Position numbers and translations under genes: made by a program
Notes under the pieces: model-generated
What the model saw: the letters and a program-made list of their open reading frames with translations, nothing else
What the model was told of the DNA's origin: nothing
The model's database searches: none
Assembly (NCBI RefSeq): GCF_000002985.6
Contig: NC_003284.9
Span: forward strand, 6,820,001-6,884,000
DNA: 64,000 nucleotides
Reading direction: 5' to 3'
From: Caenorhabditis elegans
Lineage: Eukaryota; Nematoda; Chromadorea; Rhabditida; Rhabditidae
Shown: positions 11,906 to 24,040 of the stretch, piece by piece
Position numbering within the stretch: position 1 is the stretch's first letter
Layout of the letters: every line of letters starts with the position of its first letter

Positions 11906-13244
11906 AAAATACATATGTTAATGAAACATTACAACAAATAGTAAAAATCAAAAATTGCGAACGGAACACGTTCAAATGAAAAGTCGGCTTTTTGTACATG
12001 CACTTTTGAAGGCGGAGCCCTGATCCTGAAACTGATCATGGGCGGAGTTCGCCAGATTTCATCCATGCGAATAATAGGGATTAACGAGGCGAACATGTAT
12101 TCCGAGACATCAAGAGTTTCGTACCCTGGGATAGTCTAAAAATAAAAAGAATGCATCTAGCAAAAAAATGTGAGACGGCATGTATGCTTTCTTTTTTTTA
12201 CGAATAAAAAATGACTACATTCAATAGACACTAATATATGAAACAAAAATTAACAAACTTTTTACAACTGATGATAAAATCGGTTCCAGTTAGAGAAAAT
12301 TTTAAGGAAGATCTAATAAATGGTGGTTACAACATTGATAAGACACGACAATAAATTATATCGTGTGTGAATAAACTTGTAAGCATAGTCAATCCCTTCA
12401 ATATTGCTCATTCGCACGCTAGTGTTTTCATGATGCTTTCGTAAAATTTTAAACAAATGTCAACTGTGGACAACTTGAAAACAGAATGGTTAAAATTGAA
12501 AATTTCGTGTAGATATCGCCAGGGGAAGCAACTGCTCAAAATTGGAGAAATACCAATAAGGATTTTGTTTGAATACACTCATAATAATCCGAAAAAAACC
12601 AAATATTAGTACAAAACACTCCCAAATTTTGTTGATTCCTGAAATTTTTTTGTTGATTAGTTGATCTCTTTGAGTAAATTGAAGCAAGATGCTATGTACA
12701 ATTATGCTTTGCACATTCAAATAAGGTCGTAAAAAAGTTTATGCTTTGTCGACTTCACACATTATAAGTGACGAAACTAAGATCTTAGTTAACTTTTTTT
12801 TTAACTTTTTGGAATATTTTTCTTATTTTAATGCCTAATTGTAAAAGTTGATGGTAACAATATTCGAAGTTTCTCAAAAAAATCAAAGTTTTTCAGAATT
12901 TGTGGCCTTTGAAAAAACATAAAGCACTTATTCCAAAAAATTAATAACCTCTTACAATTTATGAGGGTTTAAAGGTAGAGTAGCAACATTGGGAAATTGC
13001 TTAACCAAAGGCCAAAATAACCAAATAGTACAGTAAAACTTTTTAAAAAAATTTCGAAAAATTGAAAAAGTGGAGTGATTATTAACAATTTTCTCACTGA
13101 CGCTATTCCGCTTTGAAAATTTCAGATCTCATTAAAAAACGAACTGAACAGAGATTTTCAGGTTCTAAACGATATTTCAAAAAAGAAGTAAATACCAAAG
13201 GATTTTTGTACGATAACACTTATAGTCAGTTGTACTTTAGACAT
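11906..13244. other. Intergenic, AT-rich
   Basis: Upstream flank of the secreted Cys-protein gene. I see no coding exon with splice context and no RNA gene. Confidence 0.5.
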
Positions 13245-13335
13245 ACTCGGCATTTGGCTCTAGCTTCTTGCCCAAGCCAAAAATATTAACTTGGCTGTCT
13301 AAACTTGGGCAAGAAGCTAGAGCCAAATGCCGAGT
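13245..13335. repeat. Perfect 32-bp hairpin with 27-bp loop
   Basis: Left arm 13245-13276 (actcggcatttggctctagc...) and right arm 13304-13335 are exact reverse complements. The loop also has partial self-complementarity (ccaagccaa / ttggct). It could be a tiny MITE remnant or a transcribed hairpin. I do not recognise it as a known microRNA. Confidence 0.8.
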
Positions 13336-13631
13336 AACTCTATTGTACACATTAGAGGCAGGATAAGTTCTGACATTACATTGACAAATTCTATTACGAG
13401 TCAATTTTCTAGAGTGCACTCCTGTGTGGCAGACGCTTTTTAATACATGCTAAGTGAAGCGTACAACAAATTAGAAATAAAACTGGCAATTTGTAGAGTT
13501 TTTTTGTACCCTTAAACATAGATCCTTTGTCACTTCCTGGTTCCTTTTAGAGCTACGTAAAAAATTGACAGATCAACGGAAAGAAAGGCTTGACAGATCA
13601 CACGAATTCCAAGAATAATGGTAACATTATA

Positions 13632-13823
13632 AAGAGATTATACGATTTCAGAGATTTAGAACTATAATATCAGCTGATATAACGTTTTCTTTTGTCAGTA
13701 GTCTACAGATTTTTAATCAGTGTTCTTCAGCTACTTGTGTTTTTTATAAAACGATTTTTAATGATGAGAGGCGGTCACAAAAAACTAAAAATGGTCTTGA
13801 AAGACTGTATCGTATAATCTCTT
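13632..13823. mobile_element. Short MITE-like inverted repeat
   Basis: Termini aagagattatacgat and atcgtataatctctt are complementary (about 15 bp) and enclose about 190 bp without coding potential. TA-rich flanks make the target duplication ambiguous. Confidence 0.55.
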
Positions 13824-15559
13824 AATAATTTCACAAAAAGATCAAAACTGTTCGAAGATTCGCAAGAAAAACTGATTAAATTAGCAAAGCCTTAAATTAT
13901 AAAATAAAGGGTGACAATTTAATACAAATTAAATAAAGACAAATTTAAGATTGCCAAATTTAAGATTGTAGTTAGATTTAGCACTTTTTGAAATTAGTGT
14001 TGAGAAATTTTAGAATTCGATCTCTTTGGGTGATTATAGAGTAAATTTGAGTGCTGAATGAAACTATTGCTACTCGTGTAGTATTATACAAAGTTTATAT
14101 TGAGTGAGTAAAGAAAGGCACAGAATAGTATTTTCAAAAACACATTTTTCTTCAAATTTTTCGTAAAGGTCACCAGTGAGTTAAGGCGGGTGAACAATTT
14201 TTTTAGCATTTTTTTAGAAACAATTTTATTAAGATGATGGTGTGTATGTTAGTTAAATATGAAACATGTAAAACACAATAAAATCAATTTCAAATATTGA
14301 CAGATCACCTTATATTCAAGGATAGACATACCACAATTATTTTGAATATAGGAATGTCATTTTATATTTAAAGAATATTATACAACTTCGAAGATTTGAT
14401 ACTGAGAATATAAACTGATAAACCACAATTAGCTTAAATTATAGTATTTTCAGATTTTTAGGTCTATTGTAATTTACACTACAGGTAACTGATTTTAAAG
14501 GATAAGCAAATTTTTGAAAATCGCACTAAAATATTTATAAGAAACTGAAAAAAAAACTGAATGTTATAATATGACCTTTCAAAGCATTATATACAAAAAC
14601 GTTTCATGGCGATCCAAAATTTCGGAAATAAGTTGGTAAGTTTTACTCTGATTTTCAAATTTCTCTATGCCGCGGCAACTGAAACGGATTTATTCTTTGA
14701 TGTGATAACTACCCTAGTTTCATTTTTTGATTGTTTAATCGCCATATTTTACTGGTTTTAATCCCATTTGTTCTAAGCTCAACAAATTCCTCACATTTGC
14801 GCATATATCGACTGAAAGTCAAGAAAACTAAACTACGATATAGAAGTTAATTTCCGGCCTTTAGGTCAATTTCCTGGGAAAATGAAACATTTCATCTATA
14901 TTTAGCTGAAGGTTATGAAAACTTTGAATTGGCTTTCGGTGAAAACAATTTACCGCTAATACACCACTGGTCTTAGGGAGTTGCTTGAAATCAAAGTTTC
15001 ATTTTTTATACACAACAAAACAGTACAGTTTACAATCAAATAAGATTCTTTCACAACAAAGGACACTGGTTATTTGTTGTCATGGTAATTTTTGAATGAC
15101 ATTTTTATTGAATCAATTTCCTGTGTTCTCGTTAACTTTTACAAATTAAGGGGTCGACCATTTAAAGTTTCGTAACTTTTTCCGAATCAAGCCATACAAG
15201 CGTTTCTAAGAAATTTATTGGAATCTGAACATACCATATTTTCTAAATTGGCACATAAATTGAACTCTTGAGTGGTTTGCCAGCTTGACATTTACACTTC
15301 ACGGAGATGTGGTTTAGACGTTTCCGGATTAATGAAAAAATTTTCATTTCCGTTGGTAAACGTTTTCAAGAGATCCCACGCAACACTAACGTCAAGGCGG
15401 TTTTTTGTTTGAGCAGACTTTTAAATTCATAGCTTTTGTGGTATAAAGTGCTTGAGGGAAAAAAACGAAAAAAAAAACAAAATTAAGAGATCTTTTTCCA
15501 AGTTTATTGAAAATGAGGTATCGTTAGTGGTATTCACACAAAAATTGTCAATTAGTGCA
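13824..15559. other. Intergenic, AT-rich
   Basis: No exon or RNA gene that I can support. The right end includes the 3' UTR and polyadenylation region of the C19orf12-like gene (tttatt near 15500 on the plus strand). Confidence 0.5.
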
Positions 15560-16104
15560 TCAACGTCTCGATGTTCCGGCAGATTTCTGATTTGCAGCCA
15601 TATAAGCCATGAGAAGTTGCATGAATGTGGCCTGGTGGTTCAAATCTTTGAACCAGTTTACGAATTCGGCAAATGTCAATCCTCCGACGTGGTTTCTGAT
15701 CTGAAAAAATTTAAAGATTGAAATTTTGCTAGCTATTCAAGAAATTACCGTTGATGTAAGAATATCCTTCTCCTCGTCTTCCAAGTTTTGAATAATTCCA
15801 AAAACACTCTGAATTCGAAAGTTAAAAAATATTCAAACATATACAAAACTAACAGAGTAATCATCAGAGTTCGCATATCCGTAAACGGCTCCAGCCATTG
15901 TTCCGAACATTGCACCTAGGGGTCCAGCCATGAGGCCTCCTGCTCCAGCACCGGCAGCGGCGTAGGCTGTCTGATAAAAGATTCCGGACATGGTTCCGCG
16001 CAAACGCTAAAAATCTTGTAATTCATGACCGAATACTGATGTGCTCAGCTAACCTGATTGTTTTGAGCATGATCGATGACTTGACGGAGGTAGTTGTCGG
16101 TCAT
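15560..16104 (-). CDS. C19orf12-like glycine-zipper membrane protein, 134 aa
   Basis: Exons 16054-16104, 15854-16006, 15749-15808 and 15560-15700, all phase 0, 405 nt with TGA. The protein starts MTDNYLRQVIDHAQNN. It then has a Gly/Ala-rich hydrophobic hairpin (residues about 25-60: GAGAGGLMAGPLGAMFGTMA), an acidic linker (EDEEKDILTS) and a helical C-terminus (FATFMQLLMAYM-like, FVNWFKDL). This layout and length match the C19orf12 family: a GxxxG membrane hairpin, then a soluble helical region. In humans that family is linked to mitochondrial/ER membranes and lipid homeostasis (MPAN neurodegeneration). The family call rests on pattern recall, not alignment. The ATG is 11 nt after TTTTTTAG, so SL trans-splicing is likely. 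Confidence 0.72.
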
Positions 16105-16419
16105 TTTGGTGAAATCTAAAAAATAAATGTTTGAAGGTTTTAACACACAGTTAAAATTTTTAACGAAATAAATTTTAGGTAAATAAATAAGTGTCTAAAT
16201 TTAAAAAAGAATTGGTTTATTTTTATCTCGGAGACTTATTAAAACAAACCACAACCAAGGCCATCCTGCTATGAAACGTCGGATAGTGGGAGAGAACACG
16301 TGCAAAGGGGAGACGCAGGCAGGTACACAAAAACATTTCGAAATCATACGAGTAGAAGTTATTGCGAAACAGAATGAAGATACAGTATAATTTATTTCTT
16401 GAATATGAACACAAAAAAG

Positions 16420-19400
16420 TTAAAATTTAGGCGAATTGCGAATTTCAGCATGAATCGTTTCAATCATTTGTTGCAATTTGGGAGTTTGACCATTTCGTTT
16501 ATTTTTCTCGAAGAATATGAAATGTGTATGTTCCAGCACCGCACAAAGAACTCCAATTCCACTTCCAAGAGCGAGGAGAAGAAACAAACCGTACACATTT
16601 TCAGCGCCCAGAGCAGTTTGTAAATCTTCGGGCTCACTTGACTGACATTCTCTGAAAACTTAGATAGTTTGGATATCAAAAATATTGAAAAGCTTACTGT
16701 TGGGATTTTTTCCACCAATTATTCTTCAACATTAGAATTATGCCTTTTTCATTCAGATCGAGGATTTGTCTTGTAAGCTTTTCCCTCCACTTTGATCCCT
16801 TTGGAAGTGCAATACTATATCCATTGGATCCAAGAACAACGTTGCCAACACGAGTAAGATTGCAGTTTTGAGTCACTTGATAGTCTAGTGTGGCAGATTC
16901 CATTAGGAAGACATATCTGAAATTAGCATTTTCCCATTTTTTAAATTTGTTTATATATATATATGATCATACTTCTCATTTAACACCCGGTTAACTCCTT
17001 CGTGATTGGTGCCTACAAACGCTGAAGGTTCGGCACTTTGCATACGCTCCCACAAACGACGAAAAGTCTCAATTCTGGAGTATTTGAAGAATTGCATTGT
17101 CGATCCACCGAGAATTGATCCAAAGTTGTACTCAGTTTGATTTCCAAGCTCTTCAAAACTCTGAAAATATTATATGTATAATGTATCTATTTATAACTGG
17201 TTCTTACATTAAACGGCATAGATTTTCTGTCAACGGTGAGAAGTGCTGCAAAGTTTGCAGTATATTGAGCAATTAGAACAAGAGTGAACGACCACCAAAC
17301 TGCAGATATAAGTCTGGAAGATGAATGTTGTAACTTTACAACTAAAACAGAACAACCTTGTTGCCCCGGCCTGACAGTTATATCCAGATCCTGCACGAAG
17401 AAGAATGCACACCAGATACCACACTGAGTTTTGAATTTTGAATTCGGCTGTAGACTCTTTTGGTGATAAAACAGCGGCGACAGTAACCAGAAGTGCAGTT
17501 ATTACGGTGGCAATCGCAGAAAATGTCCAAACACTGAAAATAATAGAGTATTCAATAAAGTATTCAATTTTGATGAATGGACTACCTAATAGAGACATGT
17601 AAACGTTCTAAGTTTTTAAAAAAACTAATAATACAATTTAATTGATCGGTTATTTAAATAATTTGCAGTATTTGTGTATTATATTGCCTTAAGCCAAAAA
17701 TGCGTACCATCTTTAGTTAAAATAGATGAACAATTGAAAAATTACCTTATTTTTAAAACGTATAATTTTTAAGTACCTACTTAATCTTATATCTACTGTG
17801 GTAGACTTCAATGTTGACCTCCATGACTATAAATTATCGAAAGTTCACAACTATTTCCATATTTTGCTACTATTATAACTTACCAATTTTAAACTAATCT
17901 GAATGAACTAAATTCGAAAAAATTAGTTTGTAAGCTTGCGCGTCTATATACTATCCACAAGAGCCTACATAATTTTTACAAAGCCATGCCTTGCAGAAAG
18001 TGGCCACAAAAACCGGGTCAATGACGATGATGATTTCGGATTTGGCTGTCGCATTAACATTGAAATACCCAATTGAAGAAATGGATCCGTGAAATCAATA
18101 ACTTCAAGCCGCGTTGCCGTGACTGTAATTGGTGCAACAGCCATGTCAGCATCCCCACGTAAAATTTCCCCGATCATTCCATCCCATTCATCCGTTCCAT
18201 TCTTTCGTTCTCCATACTTATTATCTTTCACAATTTTCAATGTATAGTTGAAATGTAACATCTCGGCAAGTTTATCCAGCAAGTCCACACAAAATCCTTC
18301 ATGTTTGATACGACCATCCGGCATGATTTTCTCAATCACGTAAGGTTTTTCATGAATCGATGTCACTTTCAAAGTTCTTGACTCCCTAACTGAAGCCTGG
18401 TAGTGCTCGTGAGTACCCGGAATGTTTTTGGCTAGCATAGTCAACTCCTTTGATCCTTCCCATGTTGATTTCCAGATACCTGTCTGAAAATGAAAAGGAT
18501 ACTATTTCTGACTTTAAAAAAAGTTATTACGTGGAGGCCTGCGCCAGTAATGCCCATTTCCCATATGTGAAGCTCGCTGTCGCTTCGGTCGCTTGTCCCG
18601 TTAAACGAAATTTTTCCAGTGAGACCTTTGAATGGCTGAAAAATGAATATAAGGTACTAGTCCTAAATCACCCCGCCACTTTTTTTCTTTTTTTTGTTCG
18701 TTTTTTTTTTGAACACGTGGAATAATAACTCGTTCAGATTAAAATCAAATTTTTCAAACTTTTTCTTTTGTGAATACGTGGAAGTTTAAAAATTGCGATG
18801 AAGATGGAGAAAATAAAGTTAAAAATGAAAATTCTTCCACTTTCTCGAAAAAACCAAAAAAAAAAGTGAAATAAGAAATGAAAACTCTTCCACTTTTTCA
18901 AAAAAAAAAAGGAAAAAAAACCAAAAAAAAACGAACAAAAAAATAATAAAAAAGTGGCGGGGTGATTTAGGACTAGTACCGAATATAATAGTTGTTCTGT
19001 TTCAAAAAATCCGGTAAAAACACACCTTGACTATTGGAAGTTTGAATTTCTTCACTGCTTCATTATCTCCACAAGATATAATTCGCCTATCTCCTGCTTG
19101 GCAAGCAAGAAGGATTGAATCGAATATGAACGCGAAGTCTTTCTGGTAAGCAAGTGAGAAAATATACGCTATAAATTATATTTTTAAACTAACAAATGGT
19201 GTTCTCGGATTAGATGGAATCTTGGCCAAATATTCTTGATACATATCCGGAAGCTTGATGGCTAGATCATTTTGATTCCATTTCTCCTTAGACACTGTCA
19301 GTAGTGACACTCTCATTCCATTATGAGTGTATTGCGAGAGGTGATCGTTAAGATCGTCGAGCGCTGTTATCAAAAACCAGTTGTGGACACTTATCATTCC

Positions 19401-20615
19401 TAATTTCAGAGAAGCATCGAAAAATGTAAGTGTTTCGTTTGGGCTCAATTCGATTAGCACACGATTCTTCTTCGGCCAGCATCGATTTCTAAAATGAATT
19501 TTTGTAGTAGACGTACTCTAAATTATTTTCAATATAAGAAACTGCGTGTTAGTTAACACGTGATTAATTATTTAATATTTATACATACAATGAAAGGAAG
19601 TTAAAATAGCCTCTGACTTTAAAACAAAACGTATAAAAGTTAAAGAAGCTTTGTTTCAAAGAAACTTTAGCTGCGGAGCTCAAGTATGAACACTTGAAAA
19701 CGAAATCTGAAACTATTTTCAGTTTCAGGAGATAACTGATAATTTCTGAGTCTATAAAATATAACTTTTATTATACGACTTTTTAATTCCAAAAACAGGC
19801 ATGTTCCAATTCATATTTCGGTTAAGATCCACGTGCTATTAATAAACCTACCTGTCACAAGTATCTCGTAATGCCAAGGCTGTTGCCATCATACTGTCAT
19901 CCAAAGTGTGAGCACGTAGCAGAGCAGGGCTCTTTTCTAGTCGAGAAAGTGTCTCGATAAGTTGCTTCGGAGCGTCATAATTTGAATAAATGTACACGAA
20001 ATTATCCCAGCGCCACAGATTTATAAGTCTTTCCATTAGTTGAGAATATTCCATCGATGGATACAAATTTAGTGATGTTTGTTGTTTTCTGAAAAAGCAA
20101 GTAAACATTGCTAATACTTTTTAAAAGCTTTTATCAAATTTAAATTTTAAAAAATGTTACTTTTGATATCCGGGTGTCCAGTAATAGTGGATAAATAGTA
20201 TATTCAACTCTGCACATTGCTCTTCAATAATGGATCCACTCTCTCTGTCGACAACACCAATAATAACACTGACTTCTGAGTTTGCGAGATCGCATACTAA
20301 AAATCGAGGAGAAAAAATGTGAGAACTTTTTCCATTACCTTACTTTTTGTGTTCAAATCTTCGTGCGAATTTTTCAGTGCAATAAAGGATGTGTGAGTGA
20401 TAAAGCAAGCTCCTCGCGTTTTCACAATTTGTTCATTGATTCTTGGTACTATAATATTCACGGCGGTTCGTACAGAATGCTCCAAATGGTGACTCGTTAT
20501 TAATCCTTAAAATTTTTTTTGCTGATGAAACCCAATTTGATTGCCTACCAATCCGTATTGATGATACACCTGTTCCTAGGAAAGATAATAGTAGAAATCT
20601 GAAGATGTTGAGCAT
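16420..20615 (-). CDS. Ionotropic glutamate receptor subunit (GLR, non-NMDA type), 844 aa, 13 exons
   Basis: Exons: 20549-20615, 20344-20505, 20161-20296, 19852-20088, 19194-19488, 19026-19142, 18531-18635, 17990-18483, 17357-17533, 17208-17313, 16973-17160, 16698-16916, 16420-16651; 2535 nt in frame. Order: signal peptide (MLNIFRFLLLSFLGTGVSS), amino-terminal domain, S1 ligand half with GFCVDLLDKLAEML and APITVTATRLEVIDFTDPF (the ligand-binding Arg is present), M1 (FSAIATVITALLVTVAAVL), pore loop, M3 (WWSFTLVLIAQYTANFAALL), S2 with the binding Glu in FLMESATLDY, and M4 (YGLFLLLALGSGIGVLCAVL). It should be a plasma-membrane glutamate-gated cation channel subunit in neurons. Odd points: Arg at the Q/R-equivalent site, and a required GC-AG intron after exon 8. 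It is one of the X-linked glr genes (glr-6 or glr-7 are my candidates), not resolved here. The exon 6-7 intron holds a MITE. Confidence 0.92.
18653..18980. mobile_element. MITE inside a glutamate receptor intron
   Basis: Termini ggtactagtcctaaatcacc(ccgccac) and the exact complement at 18954-18980 give 27-bp perfect inverted repeats around a 328-bp element. The interior is itself roughly palindromic (A-rich against T-rich, with cttccac words). No coding capacity. It lies wholly inside the intron between exons 6 and 7 and does not touch the splice sites. Confidence 0.85.
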
Positions 20616-21258
20616 TTCAAATGCATTTGTTCAGCAAGTTCTTTCATTTTATTCTTAATTGGTTGATGTGTAGACGATAATTGAATTGACTGATTTTCCC
20701 ATAGTGTTGTCACAAGCACTAAAAGAACTTTGATTAGTGGGCGTTGAAAAAAGCAAAATACAAAGTTCTAGCAGAAATTTGAAAGATAAAAAAAAATGTT
20801 AAATTAAACATTTAAGAATATTTTTCAATGTCTTTTTTTAAAACTTTTATTAAAGCTTTTTTTAATAAATTAAAAAATAAATGTCATATTTTTGTTTTAA
20901 AACATCGTACTTTTTCCAGAAGAAAACAATCTGTACATTTGCACCTTGTAAAACAATTCCGTCTTCAATAAAATCGATACTCCCGCCTGTGCCGGCCAAA
21001 AGATGGGAAGGAAGATGGAGAGGTAACATGTGCAATTGCGCTCCATTGAGAAGGTCTCATAACGAAGAGGCAAGTCTCTGGGAATTCAAGGCGGTACACA
21101 TCTCATTTACGGGTAAAAATACACTAATTTTTGCTTTTAAATCAACTTATTAATTTGTTTTAAAACTTTAGATATTTTGCCGTGTTTCTCTGAGTGTTTT
21201 CCGTCAATTTTTGTTTGTGTCAATGAATTTTCGTTTCAAATAACGTTAATTTTTCAGA
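20616..21258. promoter_or_regulatory. Shared upstream region of the glr gene and asg-2
   Basis: The two genes are divergent, so this 640-bp interval carries both promoters. Just before asg-2 is TTTTTCAG, an SL acceptor 1 nt before the ATG. I see no TATA box for either gene. A 90-codon plus-strand frame in the middle lacks splice context and is not supported. Confidence 0.5.
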
Positions 21259-22021
21259 ATGGCTGCTCCAAAACTTGGATTTTTTGAGAAGATCGCCAAC
21301 CTCACTGGGGCTTTGTACCGCCACCAACATGCTCAATTTCCACGTCGCTTCGCTATTCTGAAGGTACAGTTTTTTGTCTCTGTGTATTTATGTCTTTGGA
21401 CACCGTCTAATGTTGGAAATTTAAAAAATCAAACACTACAGGCCGTAGGAAAGCACGAGCTTGCTCCACCACGTCAAGCTGACTGGCCAGCCATCAAGGC
21501 CGATTGGGCCAAAGTCCAGAGCTTCATCCAGACCGGAGGATACAAGAATTTGAGCATTAGAGTGAGTTTTTGTTAAATAAAAAAGTTAAAGTTAAAAAAT
21601 ATACTTTATGAATAGTTAGCCAGAACATTTATACTAGACTTTCACATTACCATACTAAACGTTTCAAACATTAAAGTGTTGCTCTATATATAAATAAACA
21701 CAACGAATTCACTTGATATTACTAATGCAAATTTTTATTCATATTTGGTTATCAAAAACTTCAAAACGATGAAATTTATTAACCGGAACGTTTATTTTTT
21801 CAGGAAGGACTTGTCTACACTGCCGTCACTCTTGAGGTTGTCTTCTGGTTCTTCGTTGGAGAAATGATTGGACGTCGCTACATCTTCGGATATCTTGTAA
21901 GTTGTCATGCATTATTTTTATTAGTCATTATATCGTATTGTAGGTTCCTGCTGATTACGTTTCCAAGTCCACCAAGAAGACCGTCAAAGAACAAGAGGCT
22001 CTTGCTGCTCTCGAGAACTAA
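21259..22021 (+). CDS. asg-2: F1Fo-ATP synthase subunit g, mitochondrial, 131 aa
   Basis: Exons 21259-21363, 21442-21561, 21804-21896 and 21944-22021, 396 nt with TAA. The protein begins MAAPKLGFFEKIANLTGALY. It has the subunit g core (PRQADWPAIKADWAKVQSFI), one C-terminal TM segment (TAVTLEVVFWFFVGEMIG) and a Lys/Glu-rich tail. Subunit g sits in the inner-membrane Fo sector and helps ATP synthase dimerise and shape cristae. The ATG follows TTTTTCAG|A, an SL trans-splice site, and AATAAA lies about 95 nt after the stop. The 131-aa length and the position near rig-3 match asg-2 rather than its paralogue asg-1; that choice rests on recalled map position. Confidence 0.9.
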
Positions 22022-23137
22022 ATTGTTATCCTTATGTTTAGCGGCTCGTTTTTGATATCGACAAATTTTTGATAGATTTATTTTGGAGTTTGTAAAATGA
22101 AGTATTGATGAAAAAAATAAATATAAAAATTTCTAATAATTTTTGATAAAATTTGGCTGTGTTTTGAGAAACATTCAAGGAAGACATTCTGAATGCAATA
22201 AAAATTAATTTAAATTAGAAACTTTTAGAGTACGCTCTAATAAGTTGGCATATGTACATAGATGCATGGGGAGTATAAAAATAAGAATAACATCTACACC
22301 GTAGTCAATATTTTATAAGTATATTCGTACAGCAAGTGTACTAAAATACAATTTTCACAAAGTAAATTTTTTAAATTTGAAATTGCATTTATACAGGAGG
22401 GAATAATCCTAAATCGATTTTTTTTTGAGAATATCACCAAAAGTCTGGTGTTTCTCATAATTTTCCGATTTAAGGGTAAACTTGGTCCCCTGTACCACCC
22501 CTTTATAACTTTTCTGCGCGCTTACTCATCTCTCTATTTCATATCAAAATATATGAAATAGAGAGATGAGAAAGCCACAAAGTTATGAAAAAATCAAAAA
22601 AAAAATCATGTTCACTAACCAGTGACAAAATGCCTTTCACATTCATAAAATTAATTTCACCGCACATTAGCAATATTTTGGCATATTTACAAATTTATTT
22701 CAGTGAATTATGGCCGAAATCAGTTGCAAAATAAATATATACATGTATGCATACAAAAAACTAGTTGAGAAAAGGTTGTCACTATTGATCCTTGCCCCTA
22801 TGATACACCCCACTATGCCTACTGGATCCTGTGAAATTTTGAATACTTCGTTTCCATAGAACCCTAGTCACCCAAAAGTTTGCCATCTCGGAAGAAAATT
22901 CTCAGATTTATATATTATTCAGTATGCAGGTCTCATTAGTTTTGCAAGCTTTTTCTTAAATGAAAATCACACTTTCTCCTTTCTTTCATATAATGATTTT
23001 ATGTAAATTCACCAACAGTTCATGTTATCAATCCTAGTTCATGAACAGTTGCACGTCAACAAATATTTTCAAAAATTAATTACAGTGCCGGACATAAAGG
23101 TATGCAGAAAAGGTTTTTCGTGAATTTTTTGTGAAAG
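22022..23137. other. Intergenic, with one short hairpin
   Basis: 3' flank of asg-2 (AATAAA near 22116), then about 1 kb of AT-rich sequence without exons. It holds a perfect 20-bp hairpin at 22525-22570. Confidence 0.5.
22525..22570. repeat. Perfect 20-bp hairpin, 6-nt loop
   Basis: ctcatctctctatttcatat (22525-22544) is the exact complement of 22551-22570. The stem is too short for a typical microRNA precursor. It may be a relic of a palindromic element or a transcribed stem-loop. Confidence 0.75.
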
Positions 23138-24040
23138 TATTAGGTCTCCAAATAAGTTCCGGGTCAAAAATCATAACTTTTTTTGCCTTTTATAGATTTT
23201 TTGAAACTTTGGGAATTCATGTTATCAACTATGACCTTTCATTTTGAAATAGTCACAAAATTTTTTGACCACCCGGAGTGCCCTAACTCGAAGCCATTTT
23301 TTTCAGGCATTTTTCTGATCTCGCTTCTTTGCAGCTTTGAACTAAGGTTTGTGTGCGGATTTTACTATGTTTAGAATACATCGTAGGAAATCAACAAAAG
23401 TTTGGAAAAAAATCCGTCCAAAAAAATTCTTTTTGGTCGGCCGTCAAAAAAACTTCAAAAAAAATTTCTTTCGAAAGTTTTTGATTTTTAGTATAAAAAT
23501 GATGTAACCATGTGTAAACTATTTTTAAACATACAAAACATTTGAGTTTGAAAATTGGATCTCGAGAAATACTCAAAAAACTCAAAAATATTCTTCGAAA
23601 AAATTATGTTTTCTATTATCATTTGAGTGTGACGAACTTAGTTAAAATGTTTTGTATTTGTAAAAATAGTTCACACATGACTACATCATTTTTGTATGAA
23701 AAATCAAGAATTTTCGAAAAAAAATTTTTTGAAAAAAATAAAAAAATTTTTGACCACCGACCAAAAAAAAATTTTTGGACTGATTTTTTTCCAAACTTTT
23801 GTTGTTTTCTTACAATGTATTTTAAACAAAGCGAAGTCCGCACATAAACCTCAATTCAAAGCTGCAAAGAAGCGAGATCAGGAAAATGCTTGAAAAAATT
23901 CCTAGTGGTCAAAAATTTTTGTGACCATATCAAAATGAAAGATCATAGTTGATAACATAAATTCCCATAGTTCCAAGAAAATCGATAAAAGGCGAAAGAA
24001 GTTATGATTTTTGACCCGGAACTTATTTGGAGACCTAATA
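23138..24040. mobile_element. Palindromic mariner/Tc-type non-autonomous element, 903 bp
   Basis: It begins TATTAGGTCTCCAAATAAGT and ends with the complement, ATTTGGAGACCTAATA, next to TA dinucleotides on both sides. The arms (about 430 bp each) stay complementary through most of their length but have diverged, for example the gagatcagaaaaatgcctga region against tctgatctcgc. Short AGGT-type ends at TA targets are typical of Tc1/mariner relatives. All reading frames inside are low-complexity Lys/Phe runs; there is no transposase. Confidence 0.8.

Noticed and set aside
23542-23893. Lys/Phe-rich frames of 101 and 65 codons as genes
   Set aside because: They arise from A-rich and T-rich arms of the palindromic element and mirror each other on both strands.
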